Notes under the pieces: model-generated
What the model was told of the DNA's origin: nothing
The model's database searches: none
The model's input: the letters and a program-made list of their open reading frames with translations, nothing else
Part shown: in pieces, positions 8,433 through 17,571 of the stretch
Layout of the letters: each line of letters starts with the position of its first letter
Position numbering within the stretch: the stretch's first letter is position 1
Program-made: the position numbers and the translations under genes
Assembly: GCA_902780235.1 (NCBI GenBank)
Contig: CACZEL010000006.1
Coordinates: 1 to 64,000, forward strand
Direction: 5' to 3'
DNA: 64,000 nt
From: an uncultured Bacteroidales bacterium
GTDB taxonomy: Bacteria > Bacteroidota > Bacteroidia > Bacteroidales > Paludibacteraceae

Positions 8433-9209
8433 TTTCAGTTGACTCTTGAGTTCGTCGAGAGACTTTTGAAGTTGATCGATTTTCTTACTTACCTCATCGT
8501 TATTGTCTTGAACCATCGCATCGACGAAGATCGAGTTGATGAAAGACATGCCGATGATACCACCTAAAATCAGTTGGAAGCAGAAATAGAGTCGCACAAA
8601 CTCCGCCGCCAAGCTCGTGATGCCGTAGTACTCGGCGATCGCATTTGGGATCTCATACCACCCTTCTACCGTACAGATCTGGAACACAGCGTAAACCGAG
8701 CGCAGCGGTGTACCGAAACGCATAGGGTCTGCATCGCGGAACAAACTGCAGTTGAGTAAACCGAAGATGATGATGATCACCATGAAACTCAACAAGATCG
8801 CGTAAGACTCCTTCATCGCACGTTTGAAACCTTTGACCACTTTTCTAAAGTTCGGGAAGAAATGCAGCACGCGGAAGAAACGCAGTACACGCAGCAGTCG
8901 GAAGATCATCAGGAAGGACAGATCGACCATGTCATTCGGAATGAACAAGGCTGCCACAGACGGGAAGGAAAGGATGACAAGTGTTCCGTCCAAACGATTC
9001 CATGGGCTTTTCCAGTACTTGCGATAACCGTGCACTTTATGCTTGACGATCATCTCAAAGAGGAAGATGAACGTACAGATCGTGTCCAAAATCCCTACGT
9101 AATAGTTCTCATACCCCGATACCTGCAAATAGATCAGCACGGAGTTGATCAGGATCACGACGAGAATGAAGTTATCATTCAGCAGGAGTTTTCTAAATTT
9201 CTCTCTCAT
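8430..9209 (-). CDS. Voltage-gated-type ion channel (ion_trans family)
   Basis: 259 residues from the ATG at 9209, four bases after the upstream stop; a start at 9239 would overlap the aminotransferase. This is a single six-helix channel subunit of the NaChBac type, expected to form an inner-membrane tetramer. Helices S1-S3 cover about 15-100, and S4 carries regularly spaced arginines (FRLLRVLRFFRVLHFF, 103-118). The pore loop has TVEGW (180-184) where bacterial sodium channels typically have TLESW. S6 lies at about 205-232 and is followed by a short coiled coil (about 238-259), the usual tetramerisation tail. The residue change in the filter leaves sodium versus calcium selectivity open. It is the last gene of a long minus-strand operon. 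Confidence 0.88.
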   Translation of the reverse strand: MREKFRKLLLNDNFILVVILINSVLIYLQVSGYENYYVGILDTICTFIFLFEMIVKHKVHGYRKYWKSPWNRLDGTLVILSFPSVAALFIPNDMVDLSFLMIFRLLRVLRFFRVLHFFPNFRKVVKGFKRAMKESYAILLSFMVIIIIFGLLNCSLFRDADPMRFGTPLRSVYAVFQICTVEGWYEIPNAIAEYYGITSLAAEFVRLYFCFQLILGGIIGMSFINSIFVDAMVQDNNDEVSKKIDQLQKSLDELKSQLK

Positions 9210-9213
9210 GGGC

Positions 9214-10440
9214 TTATTTCTCTTTGTTATAGGTCTCAAGGGCTTTGCGGAGCACGATCATCGCTTTGCCAAGGTCTTCCTTGTTGAGGACGTACGCCAT
9301 GCGGACTTGATGACGACCGTCTTCAGGATTGGTATAGAAACCGGTACCGGGCGCCATCATGACCGTAGCGAGCTCTCGCTCGCCGTCTCCTTTTTCGTTT
9401 TCAAAGGCGTAGGTGAAGTCGGTGAGGCACCATTTGCAGAATTTCTCCACATCATCGACCGGCAGTTCGACCATCACGTAGAAAGCACCGGTAGGCGCAG
9501 GGGCAAAGACACCCGGGATCTGGTTCAATTGGTCGATGAGGAAATTACGACGACCCAAATACTCGTCATACACCTCCTGCATGTACTCTTCGGGCGTCGA
9601 GAGCGATGCCTCCGCTACGATCTGACCGAACAGAGGAGGACTCAGACGAGCCTGACAGAATTTCATCACCGCTTCGCGTACGGCTTTGTTCTTCGTGATT
9701 AACGCACCGATACGGATTCCGCACTCGCTATAGCGCTTGGACACGCTATCGACAAGCACCACGTTCTCTTCGATACCCTCGAGGTGGCAAGCGGAGATAT
9801 AAGGCGACTTGGTGTAGATGAACTCACGATAGACCTCGTCCGAGATCAGGTACAAGTTGTATTTCTGCACCAGATCACGAATCTGCCGCATCTCCTGCTT
9901 GGTATAGAGGTAGCCGGTCGGGTTATTGGGGTTACAGATAAGGATCGCGCGCGTCTTAGGCGTGATCTGCTTCTCGAACTCCTCCACCGGCGGCAACTTA
10001 AAGCCGTTCTTGATATCGGTCTTGACGGACTTCACTACCGCGCCTGCCGAGATGGCAAACGCCATGTAGTTGGCGTACGAGGGATCGGTCACGATAATCT
10101 CATCGCCGGGATTGAGGCAACTCATGTAGGCAAACATGATGGCTTCCGAACCTCCGGCAGTGATGATGATCTCGTCAGGCGAGAGGTCAATACCATACTC
10201 CGCATAATAACTGACCATCTTCGTACGCAGGGACTTAAGACCTTGCGACGGAGAATAGGACAAGATATCCTGATTGAAGTTCTTCACCGCCTCCAAGGCT
10301 TGGGGCGGCGTTTGGATATCGGGCTGACCGATATTGAGGTGATAGACATGTACGCCGGCTAACTTAGCGGCATCGGCATACTTTGCCAGTTTTCGAATAG
10401 GCGACTCAGGCATAGACTGAGCCCGTAAACTTATCTCCAT
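9214..10440 (-). CDS. PLP-dependent aminotransferase (class I, AspC-like)
   Basis: 408 residues, fold type I aminotransferase of the aspartate/aromatic group. NPNNPTG (about 170-176) and SDEVYREF (about 200-207) bind PLP; the Schiff-base lysine is K235 in SVSKRYSECGIRIG. The sequence resembles the broad aspartate-aminotransferase-like proteins of Bacteroidota; the substrate (aspartate, aromatic or branched chain) cannot be fixed from sequence. The start overlaps the lipoate-ligase gene by 35 bases; an internal ATG at 10413 would cut the overlap to 8. Confidence 0.9.
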   Translation of the reverse strand: MEISLRAQSMPESPIRKLAKYADAAKLAGVHVYHLNIGQPDIQTPPQALEAVKNFNQDILSYSPSQGLKSLRTKMVSYYAEYGIDLSPDEIIITAGGSEAIMFAYMSCLNPGDEIIVTDPSYANYMAFAISAGAVVKSVKTDIKNGFKLPPVEEFEKQITPKTRAILICNPNNPTGYLYTKQEMRQIRDLVQKYNLYLISDEVYREFIYTKSPYISACHLEGIEENVVLVDSVSKRYSECGIRIGALITKNKAVREAVMKFCQARLSPPLFGQIVAEASLSTPEEYMQEVYDEYLGRRNFLIDQLNQIPGVFAPAPTGAFYVMVELPVDDVEKFCKWCLTDFTYAFENEKGDGERELATVMMAPGTGFYTNPEDGRHQVRMAYVLNKEDLGKAMIVLRKALETYNKEK

Positions 10441-11044
10441 ATTGTTCTATATATGCGCGTAACTCATGAATAGACGAGAACGCGCTGGTTAATTCTTTGA
10501 GGTTCGCTACCCGTTGTCGAACGGAAGCCACACCATGTTTGGCGAGTTTGGCAGTAGTGGGCGTGATGGCCTGTTGCAAGGCATCGAGGTTCACATCAAA
10601 CAGCAAGGTCGCATGCACGATCGTGCCGGTAGGCGAGGTGAAGCATGCAGCGCCGGAAACCTTACGGCCATCTACCAAAATATCATTATGTTCGGTCGTC
10701 ACCGCCGGTATATCTTTGGCAACAAGCGCATTGCGAACAAAGGCCAAAAAGTCCGCAAACACTTGTTCGCTATGTGTAGAGGGCGAAATGTACGATAACA
10801 TCAAGTTGCCCTGATCGGCATAGACACACCCTCCTCCACTCTTGCGTTGCACGACCGCAATGCCGTTTTGGTGGCAGTATTCCTCGTTCACTTCCACCTC
10901 CGCGGACTGATGCCGACCATAGATGACGGTAGGCGACACGATCCATGTAAAGAGCGTCAACTCCTTCACCTCCTTGACCAGATCCTGCTCTATCTGCAGA
11001 TACTCGGTCAAAGGCAGATTTTCCGGATAGTGCACTACAAGCAT
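10406..11044 (-). CDS. Lipoate-protein ligase A family protein
   Basis: 212 residues of the BPL/LplA/LipB fold. RKSGGGCVY (67-75) is the lipoate/AMP-binding motif (RRxGGGxV in LplA) and the conserved lysine is K128 in DGRKVSGAA. It should attach lipoate or octanoate to E2 and GcvH domains; gcvT at 50.9 kb shows that the glycine cleavage system is present. The protein is shorter than E. coli LplA (about 340) because the C-terminal accessory domain is missing, as in many Bacteroidota members. The start overlaps guaD by 10 bases, indicating translational coupling. Confidence 0.87.
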   Translation of the reverse strand: MLVVHYPENLPLTEYLQIEQDLVKEVKELTLFTWIVSPTVIYGRHQSAEVEVNEEYCHQNGIAVVQRKSGGGCVYADQGNLMLSYISPSTHSEQVFADFLAFVRNALVAKDIPAVTTEHNDILVDGRKVSGAACFTSPTGTIVHATLLFDVNLDALQQAITPTTAKLAKHGVASVRQRVANLKELTSAFSSIHELRAYIEQYGDKFTGSVYA

Positions 11045-12312
11045 GGTTCGGTCAGTTCGACACCACGGCAGAAACGACGTTTGATATCGCGGTCATCGCC
11101 GAGGTAGATATAGCGCTCAAGACGTTGCTCAAGGGTATAGTTGTCGTAATTGAGGTAACGGTCATCGACCAACAAGGCATCGAACTCATAGCCGGGTTCG
11201 AACGAACCGACCTTGCCGAAGAACGATCCGCCGCCTTTGGTAGCGAGATAGAAGACCTCGCTCAGACTCAGGAACGGCATCTCGCCTTTGGTCTGGGCAT
11301 AGTTGAGTTTGGATACCTGGATCGCATACTGCATCACGCGCAACATCGACATGTGGTGACCGGCAGAGACGTCCGTACCAAGCGCTACGTTGATGCCGGC
11401 GTTGAGGAACTTACGGATCGGCGCCATGCCGGAAGACAAGTTACTGTTCGACATCGGGCAATGAACCACATACACGCCGTTCTTACGCATCAATTCCATC
11501 TCTTCGCCATCGGTGTAGCAACAATGCGCCATGAGCGTCGGCGTCTGACCGAACAAGCCGTACTTGTCGTACGCGCCGCCGTAACAGGTCGTGTCGGGTT
11601 CAAGTTCCTTGACCCAACTGATCTCCGAGCGGTTCTCACTTAAGTGAGATTGTACCGGCAGACCGGTCTCTTGGGCGTACTCACCCAAAGCACGCAGCAT
11701 CTTATCCGAGCACGAAGGCACAAAACGCGGTGTGATGATCGGCTGCACCAAGCCCTCTCCGTGTTCATCGAGGTGCGCCTTGAGCATGCGCATGCCTTCG
11801 ATCAGTTCAGCCGTCGTGTTCTGCAGCGTGTCCGGACTATTACGGTTCATACCCACGATACCTACCATCGCACCCATGCCGGCTTGAATGAAGAGGTCGG
11901 CTAAGATACGCGTGGACTCGGGATGGATCGTTCCGAAGACCGCACTACGCATCGTGCCCTGCATCCACAGTTCGTGAACGAACCGGCGGTACATGCGACG
12001 CGCATATTCCGGATCAGCGTACTTCGTCTCCTCGGGGAAGGTATAGGTATTGAGCCAAGGCAGCAACTCGAGGTCGAGCGCCAGACCCATGTTACGATAC
12101 TGCGGTGCATGGACATGCAGGTCGTTGAACGCAGGGATGAGGATCTTGTCGCCAAAATCCATCACCTGCCGACGCCAGTCCATGTTCTCCGGCAGTTCGG
12201 TATAGATGCCATCAATCAGACCATTCGATTTGACCACGATATAGCCGTGAGGAATGATCTCAAACTTACCCGGTGTAGGGGTATGCATGATGTTAGCTCT
12301 GAATATTTTCAT
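11035..12312 (-). CDS. guaD: Guanine deaminase / related amidohydrolase
   Basis: 425 residues of the metal-dependent amidohydrolase superfamily. Zinc ligands are visible: HVH at 66-68 in LHVHAPQYRNMG, H223 in SHLSEN, H263 in AHCCY and D314 in GTDVSAG; E226 is the likely proton shuttle. HVHAPQ is characteristic of guanine deaminase (guanine to xanthine plus ammonia), although other purine-type deaminases are close. It overlaps the gtrA-like gene by 20 bases upstream and the lipoate ligase gene by 10 downstream. Confidence 0.87.
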   Translation of the reverse strand: MKIFRANIMHTPTPGKFEIIPHGYIVVKSNGLIDGIYTELPENMDWRRQVMDFGDKILIPAFNDLHVHAPQYRNMGLALDLELLPWLNTYTFPEETKYADPEYARRMYRRFVHELWMQGTMRSAVFGTIHPESTRILADLFIQAGMGAMVGIVGMNRNSPDTLQNTTAELIEGMRMLKAHLDEHGEGLVQPIITPRFVPSCSDKMLRALGEYAQETGLPVQSHLSENRSEISWVKELEPDTTCYGGAYDKYGLFGQTPTLMAHCCYTDGEEMELMRKNGVYVVHCPMSNSNLSSGMAPIRKFLNAGINVALGTDVSAGHHMSMLRVMQYAIQVSKLNYAQTKGEMPFLSLSEVFYLATKGGGSFFGKVGSFEPGYEFDALLVDDRYLNYDNYTLEQRLERYIYLGDDRDIKRRFCRGVELTEPCL

Positions 12313-12739
12313 GCTTTTTATTCTTAAAGAAGAGTAAACAAATCACATAATTGATGCAGCCTCCGATGAAGATGACCACATAACTGATATACACATTCGA
12401 TAGGTTCGGCATCAAGGCGATGCAAATGGGCAACAAGCCCAATTGTATCGGCAGATTGACGGCGCGAGCGATCAGGAAACCGCCTGCATTCTTCCATGAC
12501 GGACGCGTGCGGAAAGTGTACCAGTTCAGCAGCAGATAATTATTCACCATCTCCACCAAATAGCCCAACACAAAGGCGGTATAGTACAGCACACCCGTCT
12601 TGACCTCTTCCGGAACACGAAAAGCGAGCAGGAAGAGAGAAAAGAACCATGTCTGCAGAAACATACCCGCTGTGCCGACCACGGTAAAGCGAACGGCACT
12701 TCGGATATTCTCGGGGAGATATGAAGTAGGAAGTTTCAT
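12293..12739 (-). CDS. GtrA-like membrane protein
   Basis: 148 residues with four predicted membrane helices (about 15-38, 47-70, 85-108, 117-139). The pattern RFTVVGTAGMFLQTWFF near the start, and NNYLLLNWYTFR in the middle, matches the GtrA family, which is thought to move lipid-linked sugars across the inner membrane for envelope glycan modification. No glycosyltransferase is adjacent, so the substrate is open. The end overlaps guaD; an 89-base repeat-filled gap separates it from alaS. Confidence 0.85.
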   Translation of the reverse strand: MKLPTSYLPENIRSAVRFTVVGTAGMFLQTWFFSLFLLAFRVPEEVKTGVLYYTAFVLGYLVEMVNNYLLLNWYTFRTRPSWKNAGGFLIARAVNLPIQLGLLPICIALMPNLSNVYISYVVIFIGGCINYVICLLFFKNKKHENIQS

Positions 12740-12744
12740 AACTT

Positions 12745-12789
12745 TGTTGTTTGAGCTTGTTTGAGGGTTTGATATCGTTTGATATCGTT
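12745..12789. repeat. gtttga / gatatcgttt repeat tract
   Basis: Imperfect repeats of gtttgag followed by two copies of gatatcgtt between the gtrA-like gene and alaS; adjoins the octamer tract at 12797. Confidence 0.75.
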
Positions 12790-12796
12790 AACTATC

Positions 12797-12844
12797 TCAA
12801 ACCTTCAAACTCTCAAACCTTCAAACTCTCAAACCTTCAAACCT
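12797..12844. repeat. Octamer tract (6 x tcaaacct / tcaaactc)
   Basis: Six 8-bp units. The tract crosses the alaS stop codon (12829-12831) and encodes the last residues, GLKV. Confidence 0.92.
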
Positions 12845-15462
12845 TTTAAAAGTTCTTCCATCGCTGCCTCCAGGCCGTTGACGTCACGACCACCGGCAGT
12901 AGCGAACCACGGTTGACCACCTCCACCGCCTTGGATATTCTTAGCAGCAGCTTTGATCATCGCGCCGGCATTCTTACCTTCATCTACCAGCGGTTGACTC
13001 AGGAAGACCGCGATCGTCGGTTTACCTTCGAACTGTGTTGCAGCCACTACCGCAAACTTGACTTCGGTAAACTTACCTCGCAGCAGCGGCATCACACCAC
13101 GGATCATCTCCGGGTTCTGTTCGCCGGAAAGACGTACGAGTTTAATATCGCCGAAATCCTCAGCGCCGGCAATGATATGGTCGCGGAACTGCTCGATCTT
13201 CTCTGCCGTGAACTGCTCAATCTGCTTCTTGAGCGTTGCGTTCTCGTCAATGAACTTATGTACAGCGCCAGCGAGATCCGGTGCGTTGTTAAAGAGCGCC
13301 TTCAGACCGTTGAGCATATCCTGTGCGGCATAATAGAGTTCGTCCGCCTTGGCAGCCGTCACCGCTTCGATACGACGTACGCCGGCAGCGACAGAAGTCT
13401 CCATGATGATACGGATCGCACCGATACGACCGGTCGAAGAGACGTGGCATCCACCGCAGAGTTCAACGGAGTCACCGAACTTGATCACACGGACATCGTC
13501 ACCGTATTTCTCTCCGAACAGCGCCATGGCTCCCATCGCTTTGGCTTCCGCGATCGGCGTATGACGACTCTCCTCAAGATGGAAATCACGACGTACGAAC
13601 GCGTTCGCGACCTGCTCTACCTTACGCAGCTCTTCCGGCGTCACTTTCTGGAAATGGCTGAAATCAAAACGCAAACTGTCCGCCGTCACGAGCGAACCCT
13701 TCTGCTCCACATGCTTGCCCAGCACTTCACGCAGCGCGTGATGGATGATATGGGTAGCCGAGTGGTTACAAGCGATCGCTTGACGACGCTCTGCATCTAC
13801 TTCGGCGTATAAAGTACCGCTTCCGTTGATGCCGCCTTCCACAAACGGCATTTCCGTCATGATATGTACCGGCAGACCGTTCTCCCGTTTCGTGTCCAGC
13901 ACAGCAAATTTCATATCGCCCATCCGGATACATCCGGTATCGCCTACTTCGCCACCCATCTCGGCATAGAAAGGCGTCTTATCGAGCACAACCTGGTAGA
14001 ACGACTTGCCTTTCTGGCTCACCTGACGGTAACGAAGAATCTCGGTCTCGCAACTAAGCTGATCATAGCCCACGAACTCGGTCTCACCTTCACGCAGCAC
14101 GGTCCAGTCGCCGAGGTCCTGTTTGTTCGCCTCACGACCCATCGATTTCTGATGCTCCAAAGCCTTATTGTATTCGTCCTCATTGGTCGTAAAGCCGTTC
14201 TCACGCAGGATGAGTTCGGTCAGATCCAACGGGAAACCGTAGGTGTCTTTGAGGGTGAATACATCGACACCGGAGATCTCGGTCTTACCGGCTTTGCGCG
14301 CCTCGTCCATCAGTTTGTCAAGCAGACCGATACCCTTGTCGAGCGTACGGAGGAACGCCTCTTCCTCGGACTTGATGACCGGAGTGATCTGCGCCTCTTG
14401 CGCCTTCAGTTCAGGATAAGCGGTACCCAGATCGGCAATGAGTTGCGGCACGAGTTGATAAAGGAACGCGTTGCGCATGCCCAAGAACGTATAGCCGTAA
14501 CGCACCGCACGACGCAGGATACGACGGATGACGTAGCCTGCTTTCTCGTTACTCGGCAACTGACCGTCCGTGATGGCAAAAGCGATGGTACGGATATGAT
14601 CCGCAATCACGCGCATTGCGATGTCGGTCTTCTCGTCCTTACCATAGGTACAACCGCAGATCGCACCGATCTTATGCAGCATCGGTTGGAACACATCCGT
14701 GTCGTAGTTCGAGGTCTTACCTTGGATCGTACGCACCAGACGCTCAAAACCCATACCGGTGTCGATCACTTTCTTCGCCAGCGGCTCCAAACTACCGTCC
14801 GCTTTGCGGTTATACTGCATGAAGACGATGTTCCAGATCTCAATCACCTGCGGATGATCTTTGTTGACCAACTCACGGCCGGGCACTTTAGCGCGTTCCT
14901 CAGCCGAACGGCTATCCACATGGATCTCCGAGCACGGACCGCAAGGACCGGTATCACCCATCTCCCAAAAGTTATCATGCTTGTTACCGTTCAGAATATG
15001 ATCGGCAGGTAAGTGCTTTGCCCAGATAGAAGCGGCTTCATCGTCACGACTCAGACCTTCTTCGGGAGAACCCTCAAAGACGGTCGCATACAAATTAGCG
15101 GGATCAATCTTGAGTACATCCACGATATACTCCCATGCGAAGTCGATTGCTTCTTTCTTGAAATAGTCGCCAAACGACCAGTTACCCAGCATCTCAAACA
15201 TCGTGTGGTGGTAGGTGTCATGGCCTACTTCCTCCAGGTCGTTATGCTTTCCGCTCACGCGCAGACATTTCTGGCTGTCTGCCACACGCGGGTACTTGAT
15301 CGGGTCATTACCCAAGATGATACCCTTCCACGGGTTCATACCCGCATTGGTAAACATCAAAGTTGGGTCATCTTTGATCACCATCGGAGCCGAAGGTACT
15401 ACTTGATGCCCCTTCGACGCCATAAAATCCAAAAAACTTTGTCTAATCTCTTGACTTGTCAT
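12829..15462 (-). CDS. alaS: Alanyl-tRNA synthetase
   Basis: 877 residues from the ATG at 15462 ([19 protein letters not shown], the usual AlaS opening). The frame stays open to 15576, but that part only translates the repeat tract and the 3' end of pdxA. It charges tRNA-Ala. The catalytic core is N-terminal; the editing domain shows HSATH (567-571) and CGGCH (669-673), the four zinc ligands; a C-Ala domain ends with the Gly-rich [14 protein letters not shown]. The last four residues come from an octamer tract. The gene follows pdxA after 10 bases. Confidence 0.97.
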   Translation of the reverse strand: MTSQEIRQSFLDFMASKGHQVVPSAPMVIKDDPTLMFTNAGMNPWKGIILGNDPIKYPRVADSQKCLRVSGKHNDLEEVGHDTYHHTMFEMLGNWSFGDYFKKEAIDFAWEYIVDVLKIDPANLYATVFEGSPEEGLSRDDEAASIWAKHLPADHILNGNKHDNFWEMGDTGPCGPCSEIHVDSRSAEERAKVPGRELVNKDHPQVIEIWNIVFMQYNRKADGSLEPLAKKVIDTGMGFERLVRTIQGKTSNYDTDVFQPMLHKIGAICGCTYGKDEKTDIAMRVIADHIRTIAFAITDGQLPSNEKAGYVIRRILRRAVRYGYTFLGMRNAFLYQLVPQLIADLGTAYPELKAQEAQITPVIKSEEEAFLRTLDKGIGLLDKLMDEARKAGKTEISGVDVFTLKDTYGFPLDLTELILRENGFTTNEDEYNKALEHQKSMGREANKQDLGDWTVLREGETEFVGYDQLSCETEILRYRQVSQKGKSFYQVVLDKTPFYAEMGGEVGDTGCIRMGDMKFAVLDTKRENGLPVHIMTEMPFVEGGINGSGTLYAEVDAERRQAIACNHSATHIIHHALREVLGKHVEQKGSLVTADSLRFDFSHFQKVTPEELRKVEQVANAFVRRDFHLEESRHTPIAEAKAMGAMALFGEKYGDDVRVIKFGDSVELCGGCHVSSTGRIGAIRIIMETSVAAGVRRIEAVTAAKADELYYAAQDMLNGLKALFNNAPDLAGAVHKFIDENATLKKQIEQFTAEKIEQFRDHIIAGAEDFGDIKLVRLSGEQNPEMIRGVMPLLRGKFTEVKFAVVAATQFEGKPTIAVFLSQPLVDEGKNAGAMIKAAAKNIQGGGGGQPWFATAGGRDVNGLEAAMEELLKGLKV

Positions 15463-15472
15463 ATCTCTAAAA

Positions 15473-16627
15473 TTAATTGCTTTCTTCTTTTGACTTTTGA
15501 CTTTCGACTCTTGCGACCGTCGTTTTGAAGTCCATGAACTCACGACGAGGACGTCCCTCTTTGTCGTCGCGTTCAATAAACGGCAGAGGATTGGCTGTCA
15601 ACTCGTCGTACTCTGCACGCTGACGAATCACGTCCAGCGCCATGTAAATCGCATTGCGCATGCTCTGTCCGTCAGCAAGGTTCTTTCCTGCGATGTCATA
15701 ACCCGTACCATGATCGGGAGAAGTGCGTACAACCGGCAGACCGGCTGTGAAATTGACGCCACTCATATCAAGCGTCTTGAAAGGAATGAGCCCTTGGTCA
15801 TGATACATCGCCAACACAGCATCGAAATGCGCAAAATGACCGGACCCGAAGAAACCGTCTGCGGCATAAGGTCCAAACGCCCATATACCCTGCTCTTTCG
15901 CTTTGTTGATAGCCGGCACGATGATCTCCTGCTCTTCCTTGCCCAGCAGACCTTGATCACCTGCATGCGGATTCAATGCCAAGACAGCAATGCGCGGTTT
16001 CTCGAATCCAAAATCACGCTTGAGGCTGTTGTTCAGCAACGTCAGTTTGGCCAAAATGCGCTCCTCAGTGATCTGCGAAGGGATATCTGCCAATGCCACA
16101 TGGTTGCAGACCAATGCCACACGAAGATTCTCCGTGCAGAGCATCATCAGGCTTCCACCATTTGCATCATTTGCACCATTTGCATCATTTGCATCATTTG
16201 CATCATTAAACATTTTCTCCAGATACTCCGTGTGCCCGCCTTGCAAAGCCTCTTTGTTCAGCGGCGCAGTTACAAGAGCCTGCACTAAACCAGCCTTCAG
16301 ATCACGGCACGCACGGTCCAACGAAGCTTTGGCTGCTTTGTTGGCGTCTTCAGACGGTTGGCCTAAGTTCACCGGCACGTTGTCCGTATAGCAGGTAATG
16401 AGGTTGAGACGTCCGTCCTTCGCTTGATCCGCACTGTCAATAAAATTCCAATTGATATTACGATGATCTTCATCCAAGGTCTGGATATGTTTCTTTGCCA
16501 CGACGGCATTTCCATAGATCACAGGACGCATGATCTCAAACATGTGCGCCTCCAAGAGCGCTTTGAGGATCACCTCATATCCGATACCGTTCGTATCACC
16601 GGCTGTTATTGCTATAATTGGTTTCAC
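15473..16627 (-). CDS. pdxA: 4-hydroxythreonine-4-phosphate dehydrogenase with repeat insertions
   Basis: 384 residues. It oxidises 4-phosphohydroxy-L-threonine in pyridoxal phosphate synthesis. Family marks: [13 protein letters not shown] at 7-19; metal histidines H132 (GGHTEY), H221 (NPHAGD) and H276 (YHDQG). A (NDA)n segment (about 141-157), encoded by a 9-bp tandem tract at 16159-16207, sits just after the GHTEYLE loop where homologues have only a few residues. The last residues ([11 protein letters not shown]) come from a heptamer tract. Both insertions keep the frame, and the catalytic residues are intact, so the enzyme is probably active. alaS follows after 10 bases; the nitroreductase gene precedes it by 26. 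Confidence 0.93.
   Translation of the reverse strand: MKPIIAITAGDTNGIGYEVILKALLEAHMFEIMRPVIYGNAVVAKKHIQTLDEDHRNINWNFIDSADQAKDGRLNLITCYTDNVPVNLGQPSEDANKAAKASLDRACRDLKAGLVQALVTAPLNKEALQGGHTEYLEKMFNDANDANDANGANDANGGSLMMLCTENLRVALVCNHVALADIPSQITEERILAKLTLLNNSLKRDFGFEKPRIAVLALNPHAGDQGLLGKEEQEIIVPAINKAKEQGIWAFGPYAADGFFGSGHFAHFDAVLAMYHDQGLIPFKTLDMSGVNFTAGLPVVRTSPDHGTGYDIAGKNLADGQSMRNAIYMALDVIRQRAEYDELTANPLPFIERDDKEGRPRREFMDFKTTVARVESQKSKEESN
15484..15510. repeat. Heptamer tract at the pdxA 3' end
   Basis: Units cttttga, cttttga, ctttcga with flanking variants; it encodes the pdxA C-terminus just before the alaS start. Confidence 0.88.
16159..16207. repeat. 9-bp tract (5.4 x catttgcat) inside pdxA
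   Basis: catttgcat units, one of them catttgcac, at 16159-16207. The 9-bp unit preserves frame and encodes [16 protein letters not shown]. Confidence 0.95.
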
Positions 16628-16630
16628 GAT

Positions 16631-16658
16631 AATGAATAATTAACAATGAATAATTAAT
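16631..16658. repeat. 14-bp repeat between pdxA and the nitroreductase gene
   Basis: Two copies of aatgaataattaac/t; the second contains the nitroreductase stop codon (16654-16656). Confidence 0.85.
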
Positions 16659-17169
16659 ATTTTTCGTTATGAATTTTCTCGTATTTCAGTTTGGCGAGGT
16701 CGTACGTTTGGCGCTCTTCGTCCGGATAGCCAAGAGCTATAACGCATAGCACCACTTTATCCTCCGGAATCCCAAACAGCGTCCGTGTCAACTCCGGTGC
16801 GCCCTCGCGCTCGTACACATGACACCAGCACGCACCGACACCCTGCTCTGCTGCTGCCAGGAGAATGTGCTCGGCAGCTATCGCACCATCTGCCATCCAG
16901 GTGTTGTCGCACAGCGTCGGATCCAACGCGATGACGATCGCTGCTGTCGCAGTGTTGAACATTTGAGAGCCATAGGTACGGCATCCCGCTAAAGGACGCA
17001 ATTTCGCCTCGTCACGCGTCACGATAAACTCCCACGGACAAGTCCGTTTAGCACTCGGACTCATCAACGCGCAACGCAGCATATAGTCTATTTTCTCTTG
17101 CTCCACCGGCCTGTCCGTATACTTCCGAATCGACCTTCTCCGCTGACATAATTGTTCAAAAGATTCCAT
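16654..17169 (-). CDS. Nitroreductase family protein
   Basis: 171 residues from the ATG at 17169 (MESFEQLCQRRRSIRKY). An upstream in-frame ATG at 17214 would add 15 residues made only of a repeat (NDKMVNDKMVND), so it is less likely. FMN-binding fold: RRSIRKYTDRPV (about 10-21), SPSAKRTCPWEFIVT (about 37-51) and a GVGACWC loop. These enzymes reduce quinones, nitro compounds or flavins with NAD(P)H as homodimers; the substrate is unknown. It is the first gene of the long minus operon that continues through pdxA and alaS. Confidence 0.88.
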   Translation of the reverse strand: MESFEQLCQRRRSIRKYTDRPVEQEKIDYMLRCALMSPSAKRTCPWEFIVTRDEAKLRPLAGCRTYGSQMFNTATAAIVIALDPTLCDNTWMADGAIAAEHILLAAAEQGVGACWCHVYEREGAPELTRTLFGIPEDKVVLCVIALGYPDEERQTYDLAKLKYEKIHNEKY

Positions 17170-17174
17170 ATAGT

Positions 17175-17219
17175 CATTTACCATTTTGTCATTTACCATT
17201 TTGTCATTTGCCATTTCTC
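17175..17219. repeat. 15-bp tract (3 x catttaccattttgt) at the nitroreductase start
   Basis: Three 15-bp units. Read on the minus strand they contain several in-frame ATG codons upstream of the probable start. Confidence 0.92.
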
Positions 17220-17237
17220 ATTTGCACAAAAAGCGTG

Positions 17238-17268
17238 CAAAGATACTGCTTTTTTTTGACATACGCAA
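17238..17268 (-). promoter_or_regulatory. Promoter of the nitroreductase-pdxA-alaS operon
   Basis: -7 TATCTTTG (17238-17245), 20 bases, -33 TTG (17266-17268) on the minus strand. It is the only good promoter seen upstream of eight co-directed genes. Confidence 0.75.
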
Positions 17269-17553
17269 GCCCGCGCGCGTTTTTTCTGTATTTTTATAAA
17301 AAGTCATCGTCTTAATTTTTAAAAGTCATCGTCGGATAGGGCGAATGTATGCCATTTTTTTTATTATGTAAACGCAAACGTTATTTTTAGATATTATAGT
17401 ATGATATTAGTAGGTAATCAGTAGGTGATTAGTAGGTTATTAGTAGGTGATTAGTAGGTTATAATCGGTACAATCTACAGACAAATTCACAACGTTTCTA
17501 TACCGTCTAACAAAAATATAACCGTTTTATTTGCATATTCCAATTATTTGTAG
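17246..17553. other. Divergent intergenic region with repeats
   Basis: This spacer between the two divergent promoters holds two copies of aaaagtcatcgtc (17299-17311, 17321-17333) and five 11-bp units (17406-17460). No convincing ORF or RNA gene was seen. Confidence 0.8.
17406..17460. repeat. 11-bp tract (5 x attagtaggtg-like)
   Basis: Five perfect-length units: attagtaggta, atcagtaggtg, attagtaggtt, attagtaggtg, attagtaggtt; 70 bases upstream of the mtaB promoter. Confidence 0.95.
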
Positions 17554-17561
17554 TACCTTTG
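17531..17561 (+). promoter_or_regulatory. Promoter of mtaB
   Basis: TTG (17531-17533), 20 bases, TACCTTTG (17554-17561). The start codon is only 10 bases after the box, so the mRNA leader is at most a few bases. Confidence 0.78.
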
Positions 17562-17571
17562 CAGCCGAATT

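Noticed and set aside
12797..12844. Sequencing or assembly error as the source of the tracts
   Set aside because: Tracts vary in unit length, carry point differences and always preserve reading frame inside genes, which random errors would not do. Raw reads would settle it.
17175..17219. CRISPR array at the repeat tracts
   Set aside because: Units are adjacent without unique spacers of 25-40 bases and no cas gene is present.
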